Origin: Larix sibirica
Taxonomy: Eukaryota > Streptophyta > Pinopsida > Pinales > Pinaceae
Direction: 5' to 3'
Assembly: GCA_004151065.3 (NCBI GenBank)
Contig: NWUY0300016293.1
Coordinates: 30,971 to 54,868, forward strand
DNA length: 23,898 nucleotides
The notes below the pieces were generated by a model, which was not told the origin of the DNA, searched no databases, and worked only from the letters and a program-made list of their open reading frames with translations. Shown here piece after piece: positions 10,150 through 19,500 of the stretch. The stretch's first letter is position 1. The number at the start of each line of letters is the position of its first letter. Both the position numbers and the translations under genes were made by a program.

Positions 10150-10511
10150 TTTACACGTAAACTTTGATCATACATGCATTCCATCCAAGCAATGGTACAC
10201 TCAATTCATGATACAACAAACTAAATAACTTGCAGTCCATTCTTAGACTGCAAATGTCATAACCCTGAAAATGGGCTTTCATGACTGGAGACATTGACAA
10301 GCCAACACTAACCTTTTAAGGGCCCAAATAAGTAGCACAATTCAACAAATGTGCGCCAACCAAAATTCGCAGAGAAAAGCCAGAAGAAAAGATGGCTTTA
10401 CACCAAAATCAGGGATCCATAAAATGGTGGCATTTGTCCAAATGAATCCTTCGGATGAAATAAAAGTAGCCTCCTGAGCAAATATAATCAAACTGCCTTA
10501 AACTAGAAAAT
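10150..10511 (-). other. Probable nicalin 3' untranslated region
   Basis: This is the stretch after the TGA on the coding strand. It is less AT-biased than the spacer beyond and has no open frame related to nicalin. No clear AATAAA was found at a convincing distance; T/G-rich words with TGTA occur around 10210-10160. The end point is a guess. Confidence 0.35.
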
Positions 10512-10574
10512 TCATGCTGCTTTAGCCTTGCGTGAGGGAGGACGACGAAAAATACTGATAAGATCATCCAAACC
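10512..10574 (-). CDS. NCLN: Nicalin last exon j (residues 338-357 and stop)
   Basis: GLDDLISIFRRPPSRKAKAA then TGA (10514-10512). The last five residues KAKAA fit the KxKxx COPI retrieval signal expected on a type I ER protein. The acceptor is AAACAG. Confidence 0.95.
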   Translation of the reverse strand, partial: GLDDLISIFRRPPSRKAKAA

Positions 10575-13500
10575 CTGTTTGGAAAAGTAAGCAGCCACAT
10601 AGAAGGCACATTAGAAATGATACAAGGCTGAAAACTAATGATATTGTGAAATCCAGGCCGCAAAATGCAAAGACTTACCCTTGTTGTGATCACCAGGAAA
10701 ATAAAGAGAACACTCAAATATGTTGCCACTGCCAGCAAGATAGCTAAGTCAAAGGTTACACTTGCAACCTGTATTCAAATAGAGCTTACATGTGTCAATG
10801 ATAGTTGACAACTTCTCACAAAGGAGGACAGTCGTTGAAAATAATATATTTTTACATTCTCTTAAAAAAATATGACAGAATCATAATATCTCAGGACCAA
10901 TTAATAATTTGGAATGGTTACAGTCGGAGCTGTATTCAGAAAGAACTAATTACATGACAATTTCTAGAACTTCTCAACTCCTTGTTTTCATTGTGTTGAA
11001 GTGCACAAAAATCTTTGACATCAATAAATTGGAAGGCATAAACATGCAATGTGCACATAATAACATTCAGATTTAAGATGACAGCCTAATTACACACTGG
11101 ATTGTACTTCTGAATATTATCCATTTCAAGTCCAATTCCATAATTTATTCTCAATGAAGGCCAGAACCATTTTGGGACAAGTAATAAAGCTAAATCGATT
11201 TCCAGTCAATTCAAGTTGGCATTCTAATCTCACAAGCACGATGAGTTCCTCATTGCTGCAAAACTTTGATCCCTAGAGGAAAAACAGCCCAACTAATGAA
11301 TTTTTTATCATAATCCTATTTCATTCAACTTTTCCATGGCAAAACCCATGTTTTTATAGTTATAATCACCCTGCCAGATTTTATTCATCCAATAGGTAGT
11401 AAGCATGCATACAATGTCATATGCTTTAAAAATCAAATCATACTATCTGCAGATATAACCCATACTTTTGCAACTGTAGGAACAAAATGAAAGAATCAAA
11501 TAGAAAAACCATTACCTGATAAATACTAAGCTTTGCCTGTGTTAAATCGTAGAAAGTGAACATGCCATCCATCGATTCATGTTGCACACTGACTTCAACA
11601 GTATGATCAGATAATTCCTGCCATTTAAACAGCCTATCTTTGATTATAAATAACAAAATCAATAAAATCAGAAAATGCTAAATACTTATTGCCAGCTCAA
11701 AAAGAACTATTTGTGACTAGCTAACTAACATAACTTACATGCATAGGAAACAAATAAACTGGTTCGATTGCAACCTGGATATGATAAATGAGAGTATATG
11801 GACAGAACTATGATTCATGATGTGTGTCAATCATCATGTAGTTCTTGAGAAAGATATCAAGTAAACTCCAGACATTACCAATGTTCAATGACAAACAAAA
11901 TGTCATGTCAGACGAGTAGAGTATTAAGATGCATTCTCATTTTGGAATAGTTGTTCTATTCAACAAAGATTGTCACCTGTACTACCCTTCAATGTGCGAT
12001 TCTGCTAGGGTTATCAATTGCACTTCCCTGCATGTTTTCTATGTAGCAAAATGCAACTTGAATATTTTCATAATATTTGAGAAAACCCCTGAAGATTGTT
12101 ATCAAAAAACATGATGGTACAGAAACCTAGAGACCAATACATCTCTTCATTGGTGTGTAAAGTTGCAAACAACTAAGTTACCCATCGGCGATGGTTTAAA
12201 TGTGAAATCTTCCAGACTAGTTCACATTTACAAGACAAATACAAACATTTCAATTAATCAATGGGGGAAACAGTGAACATGGTAGTTTTAGGATACAGTA
12301 ATTACTAATTAATGATATAATGAACCCATACAATGCTGAGGGAATTTCATACATTCGACCAATATAATGTTTTCCAGACTTAATGTAAAGGCCAGATCTG
12401 CACAAAGTAAGGTGAGAAATGTGACTGATGCCAATGAAAGTCACAAATTATGACCATTACAAAATTGCAAATCACATTGAAAAGAAATAGTTGAAAGGTA
12501 TTTATGATATTTTAGTTGGCCACACAGGCACTACAAAAGACGGAGACCAAGATGTGTGCATCCAACTGTAGTCACTTTTGATTGGAACCATAATTCAAAC
12601 AATGTATCGGTGTCCCAATGCTATTGTAAGCTTAAACGTTATAATATTAAACAAGACTCATAAGAGAAATTGCCACTTCATACATATCCATGTCAATCAC
12701 ATAATAATGTAACCTATAGGGCAAGCTATCAGTCATTTTTAGGTTCAAACAGTTTTTCAATATCACTAACAGTCAAAATATACAGAACATCACGTCCAAA
12801 ACGTACACAATTAAATTAGAAATTGTTGANCCAGTCAATTCAAGTTGGCATTCTAATCTCACAAGCACGATGAGTTCCTCATTGCTGCAAAACTTTGATC
12901 CCTAGAGGAAAAACAGCCCAACTAATGAATTTTTTATCATAATCCTATTTCATTCAACTTTTCCATGGCAAAACCCATGTTTTATAGTTATAATCACCCT
13001 GCCAGATTTTATTCATCCAATAGGTAGTAAGCATGCATACAATGTCATATGCTTTAAAAATCAAATCATACTATCTGCAGATATAACCCATACTTTTGCA
13101 ACTGTAGGAACAAAATGAAAGAATCAAATAGAAAAACCATTACCTGATAAATACTAAGCTTTGCCTGTGTTAAATCGTAGAAAGTGAACATGCCATCCAT
13201 CGATTCATGTTGCACACTGACTTCAACAGTATGATCAGATAATTCCTGCCATTTAAACAGCCTATCTTTGATTATAAATAACAAAATCAATAAAATCAGA
13301 AAATGCTAAATACTTATTGCCAGCTCAAAAAGAACTATTTGTGACTAGCTAACTAACATAACTTACATGCATAGGAAACAAATAAACTGGTTCGATTGCA
13401 ACCTGGATATGATAAATGAGAGTATATGGACAGAACTATGATTCATGATGTGTGTCAATCATCATGTAGTTCTTGAGAAAGATATCAAGTAAACTCCAGA

Positions 13501-16500
13501 CATTACCAATGTTCAATGACAAACAAAATGTCATGTCAGACGAGTAGAGTATTAAGATGCATTCTCATTTTGGAATAGTTGTTCTATTCAACAAAGATTG
13601 TCACCTGTACTACCCTTCAATGTGCGATTCTGCTAGGGTTATCAATTGCACTTCCCTGCATGTTTTCTATGTAGCAAAATGCAACTTGAATATTTTCATA
13701 ATATTTGAGAAAACCCCTGAAGATTGTTATCAAAAAACATGATGGTACAGAAACCTAGAGACCAATACATCTCTTCATTGGTGTGTAAAGTTGCAAACAA
13801 CTAAGTTACCCATCGGCGATGGTTTAAATGTGAAATCTTCCAGACTAGTTCACATTTACAAGACAAATACAAACATTTCAATTAATCAATGGGGGAAAAC
13901 AGTGAACATGGTAGTTTTAGGATACAGTAATTACTAATTAATGATATAATGAACCCATACAATGCTGAGGGAATTTCATACATTCGACCAATATAATGTT
14001 TTCCAGACTTAATGTAAAGGCCAGATCTGCACAAAGTAAGGTGAGAAATGTGACTGATGCCAATGAAAGTCACAAATTATGACCATTACAAAATTGCAAA
14101 TCACATTGAAAAGAAATAGTTGAAAGGTATTTATGATATTTTAGTTGGCCACACAGGCACTACAAAAGACGGAGACCAAGATGTGTGCATCCAACTGTAG
14201 TCACTTTTGATTGGAACCATAATTCAAACAATGTATCGGTGTCCCAATGCTATTGTAAGCTTAAACGTTATAATATTAAACAAGACTCATAAGAGAAATT
14301 GCCACTTCATACATATCCATGTCAATCACATAATAATGTAACCTATAGGGCAAGCTATCAGTCATTTTTAGGTTCATACAGTTTTTCAATATCACTAACA
14401 GTCAAAATATACAGAACATCACGTCCAAAACGTACACAATTAAATTAGAAATTGTTGAGAAACCAACCATTACATACATTTATCATGACTTGACAATGTG
14501 CAATCTAATTAACAAACAGAGAAAATTACTGTCTTCTCATGTTTGAACTGACTAACCTTTTTCAAAGCAGTAATAATGGGATCCGTTTTTGTAAGAAAAG
14601 GTGCAACTCGAGGAGTTCGAGAAAGTAGATCCAACCAAAGCTTCACGTAGGAAGGATTCACAGCCAAACTACTCCCATCCGCAAAAATTTCAATCTTCCT
14701 TCCTTCATGATCATAAATATACCTCTGTCACAGAAAATTTGCATATATTGCATTAGGGATCATATGCCGATATATCAAACAACGCAAGCATTTTTCAAAT
14801 GACTTTAAAATTCACCCAATCAGCTCTGAGATAGAATAAACTGATAACTCCATCAAAAAAAGGTTTATGGATGGAATATCTCAGAAAAATCCAATGTTCC
14901 ACGGAGTTTCCGGGACGGGGGAGCATGGGAGTGGGAAAACGCACAAGGGGGACATGTGGAAGCCACCCCAAATTTTAGAGAAATTTTGGGGAAACGGGGG
15001 ACATCAGAGTCATTAAAATTAATTTTAAATATAAAAATTATAAATCCGAACAATAACTATTACCATGTAAAAACTAAAAACAAAATTCATCATTATGTAA
15101 TGTACATCTATTAGTAGAAAATAAACCCAAGATCAAGAAAAGGATCTTCTCCAAAGATAGCGAACCCCAGAAAATCGTCGTCTTCTCTCTCTTGCACACT
15201 TGTAGAAGAGGTGAGCGAATTGCTTGAGTGAGAATGAGGAGGCATCCCTCCTATTTATGCTTTTCATGTTACCTTTTTCACTTTTCTGCTCGGAGCAGAT
15301 TTGTCCACTTGAAGGGGCCGAATCAACTTTTATATCTATAATAATATTTATTTATTTGTTTCTTCCGGAGCCAACTTGTGTGAGGATGCCTCACGCAGCT
15401 ACAACATCAACACCTTTACTGTGTATTGTCCTATCGCTCCCCATCCTCTTGAATCCTTATCATTTATGTGAGATGGGGAAGGACCTTGAGCAAATGGGCC
15501 CCTAGTCAATTATTGATCATCTCCTAGTCATCATAACATGTTTGTCACTTTAGTTGGCATGTGCTTACCTAAGGGGGGGGCACATTCTCTCCAAGGGTGG
15601 GGCACTTGCTTAGCATAAGCTAATGTTTGATCATTGTAATGTGTTGAGGGGTAGAAAAGACCACCAAGGGGTATTCTTAGTGGCCCCAACATTGTGACTT
15701 AAACTTCCACTTGACAAATTTTTTATGTAGATGGGCTCAATGAGGCAATTCTACCCCCTCACTTGGTAGTCATTTCCAGCCATATGAAAAATGTAAAATT
15801 AAGAATAAATCTCAACCATTGATCTCTTTCATTGATATTTTAATCTCAACCCTTCATCCTTATGGGCTAGGGATATTGCTCACCTCTTCTCTATAAATGA
15901 GAGTGAGCTCTCCATGCAAAGGACTTTTGGGTCATTTTCAACGGTGAATAGAAAACCAGATTTGAAGATCTCTTATTTCTCTTATGTCTCTTGACTGTTG
16001 TGAATGAATATTGCCCCTTTCCACCTTCTTTGGTGATTGGAACAGCTGGTAGCCTGGTACACTTGCTTGGAAGTTTTATTTGTTGATTTGTATGCAGGAT
16101 TGGAGGCCAAATTTTCCCATTGCACCTTGGTTATCTGAGGATAAGAGAGTTTCTAACCTAGATTTTTCTTGCCTAGTGCCTTTGATCTTGGAGCACCAAT
16201 TTCTCTTGTTTGCACACTTATCCTCTTTTCTTGTAGGCTGGATTTTACTTTGTGTGTGATTTATCAGTGATTCTCAAGCACTAATTAAATTTCTTGCTTG
16301 CAGGTTGGATGGTTCAAGAACTTCAAGTGCAGCCTTTCTTGTGGAATAAGATTTCCGGACCAGCTTTCAAATTCCGCTGCTAAGGAGGGCGGGGCAACGT
16401 CATTCACTCTACAAGAACACATGTAAGTACCCAAAACGCCCTCTATTTCATTGCTAAATCACTAGTCACTTAAATTCTACTGCACGCTTTCTATTGGTGT

Positions 16501-19500
16501 TTGCATGCTTGTGGTTTTCATAGCTTTATTTGTGGCTGTAGGTTATTTTACCTTCCTAGTTTGTTTGTCTAATAAAAAATTCTTAGTAAATGACTCCAAA
16601 TAGCCCTAGGACTTGGCACTAGTTGTCTAGATGTTAAACTCGGCCATTTAGAAGTTGTTTGAAGCCCATGCATGTGTGTTTTGCTTGCTGCCCTGTTTAT
16701 TTCAGATCTGATATTTGCTGCAGCAGCAGGCCATTTAGTGCTAGGATATCTTCTAAACTCAACCCAGCCCTTAGAGTTTCCAAATAAATCTAATTTTTGG
16801 AACTCATTAAAGCCTAAATCATTCCAAGCTATCTAAGAGCTGGAATCTTTTGCCTAGCACCTAATCTCTAAGGCACTAATTGTCCTAGCCCTCTAGACTT
16901 ATTTACAAAGCTGTCCCAATTTTCTATATAACTTAACCTTTAGGTCAGTCACCTAAATCTAAGCCTAGTGACCATTTATGATTGATAAATCAGAAACAAC
17001 ACCTAGCCTGAGACCTTAAATGTGTCAAGCAGCGAAAGGCGTTCTAATTGATGTCGGCAAACCTGTCTTGTAGATGTCTGCATGTTATCTGAATGATCTG
17101 TGTTGAAGCCGTTCCAGTCTTCGCATCTCTTGAGTTATGTGCCTTAGTTTTATTCAAGTGACCTGTGCATTCATTCCCATCTATTTGTTGCTTGTTTGAC
17201 TCTTTTAGGGGTCTCATTTTCATGTCTAATTCCTAAGTCATCCCCTAGAGCGATTTCACCCAGGGTACCATATTTCCAAATTTGCTAAATCTTAAGGTGC
17301 CTTGTAGTCCTTAGAAATCGGTCCTCTTAGTACAGTCAGAAAGTTGGTTTCACCAGCAAGTATCCGGGAAAAATGGACTGGGGACACCTCCCGTGGTTAG
17401 TCTAGTTCTTCTTTCAGTGGATCCGAGAAACCTAAAGAGAGGGGACCCTGCCTGGCGTGACACTTTGGGGCAAAGTCCTGAGGTTCCATCGGTCTCGCGG
17501 TCATCATTCTCTATCAATACAGAAATTGCCAGATCGTGTGACAACACATACCTTGTAGCTTGACATGTCACTTCGAGTTGGAGCACTTCACATGTGGACC
17601 TATATAGTGATTAGTTAGGTTGCATTATCCGCTTTGTTATTGTTATGCTCCCTCGCCTTCCATAAAAGTAAAAGGAAGCGAGAGTCTTTTCATCCATCAT
17701 ATAGATCACATCGTGTATTAAAACTATGAGAGCTAGAGCGAACTCGTCTCGCTCATTGTACTTCTTCATTGTAATGTGTTCTCTTTGTCTTCAATGCTAG
17801 GGTTCTTGAGTTGTTTAAAAATGAATACTAGGGTTAGTGTTTTCCTTAAGAAAACAAGGATATCTATGGTTTGGGAGAAACCCTAGAGGAACAAATGATG
17901 CATTTGTTCTTGTGGTTCTTGTGAGAGAAGAAGACCAAGATTTTGTGGCATTTAGAAACCNACATCGTGTATTAAAACTATGAGAGCTAGAGCGAACTCG
18001 TCTCGTTCATTGTACTTCTTCATTGTAATGTGTTCTCTTTGTCTTCAATGCTAGGGTTCTTGAGTTGTTTAAAAATGAATACTAGGGTTAGCGTTTTCCT
18101 TAAGAAAGCAAGGATATCTATGGTTTGGGAGAAACCCTAGAGGAACAAAGGATGCATTTGTTCTTGTAGTTCTTGTGAGAGAAGAAGACCAAGATTTTGT
18201 GGCATTTAGAAACCCTAGTACTACTTTGACTACTTGATGTGGAGAAGATAGAGGGAAACTATTTTCTTGCCTCCTGTAAAATTGTGCGATGCAAATGTAG
18301 GTGTCAAATAGGACTTGTCGGTGTGAATACTTGCTTGTTGTGGATCTTTGTTTGAGTGACTAGCTTTGGTCGGGAGTGATTCTTAGCTAGGAATTGGTAG
18401 CTACGGTTTTGTTGTGGTTTCCCTAGCTAGGGTTTGGAGAGCAATGGATAATTCCTAGCTTGTGATAAGATTGAAGGACTTAATTGTACCAAACACTGAA
18501 AAGGAATCTGTCAAAGTTCAGATTTGAATGCTAATGGAATGAATGTGCATAAAAGTATATATGCAATGCCTGCATTGATAATACCTTAAAAATCAAATTG
18601 CTTGCTTAATCTAATCAACAATTGCACATATTTTGTATGTGCACAAAGAATACTTCCATTTGTAACAGTGAGGTGAAGAAAATTTCATCTATAAATTTCT
18701 AGCAGTAAAAAGAAAACAAGAAAGAAGATTCTTAATCACCCTTGACTTGAGACTATTTCATTGCATCCAATAGAAAAACAAATCATCTTAGTCTTTTCTA
18801 GTCAATAAGTTACAGTAGAAAGCTTACAGCAAGACTTTCTGCAACCAACTTGATGGTTTTAATGACGGCAGTATCTTTTACATTGTCCCTGTTATAAATT
18901 GCCAAACAAGACACGGTGATACAAGATATAAAACTCTAAGACAAAACCCTTGTTGATTTAAACCAAAGCTAATAAAATGCAGTAGCTATTCTAATTATTT
19001 AATTCATACCTGCTGTCATATAAGCCTCCAGCATGCTCTAAAAATTCTGGAGGTGAAGAAAGTTCTGATAGAGTAACTGCTGTAACTCTATGTCTTGAAA
19101 ATTGCTCATGCTCCCATGCCACCTGCACCATGCCTAACAAATTTATACAAGATATGCCAAAACAAAAGCAATGGGCACGGATAGATCCTTGAAAAGAGAT
19201 ATTTTATGAAATTTTATTTCAAAATAAAGGACCTAGATGACAAGCAATTAGCTGTTAGAATTGACTCAATTCATCAGATATCAGTTAGCAGTCCCCGACA
19301 CTGGAAAGGTTTTGAACATGCAAGAAACACAACAATGAACATATCATGATATCAGTAATCACATACAACTAAGGTGCCAAGTTGTCCACATAGAAACCAT
19401 GACCTTCCAGAAAGAAGATAAATAATCACTCTAGGGCTCCTGAGTCCTAACAAATGGAAAGATGTTTCAGTGTTTCAGGAGACACTGAGCACCTGGAAAG

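Larger units (their letters stand above)
8600..10150. other. AT-rich intergenic spacer
   Basis: No coding frame, RNA gene or element domain was recognised. It is strongly A/T-biased and holds the tandem repeats listed separately. It separates the retrotransposon block from the nicalin gene. Confidence 0.7.
15100..18480 (+). mobile_element. LTR-like, non-coding repeat material within the nicalin intron
   Basis: This part of the 4.1 kb intron between exons f and g has a composition unlike its flanks and no recognisable protein. It contains a TATA-like promoter region near 15892, a second near 17676, polypyrimidine stretches, and long transcript-like sequence without gag or pol. That is what a solo LTR or large non-autonomous LTR element would leave. 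LTR borders, a primer site and target duplications were not identified, so both the limits and the strand are approximate. Confidence 0.4.

Noticed and set aside
11438-13290. Identical open frames at 11438-11662 and 13066-13290, and likewise at 11929/13557 and 12250/13882, as a repeated small-protein family
   Set aside because: They are the same DNA present twice because of the duplication around the N at 12830. Only the nicalin exon inside the first pair is coding; the others are intron.
15224-15505. 93-residue plus-strand open frame as a small membrane protein
   Set aside because: It lies in LTR-like intron sequence, has a composition expected of T-rich DNA, no recognisable motif and no support for a start.
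17350-17586. 78-residue minus-strand frame in a GC-richer patch
   Set aside because: No similarity to a known domain, no splice or promoter context, and it lies in repeat-like intron DNA.
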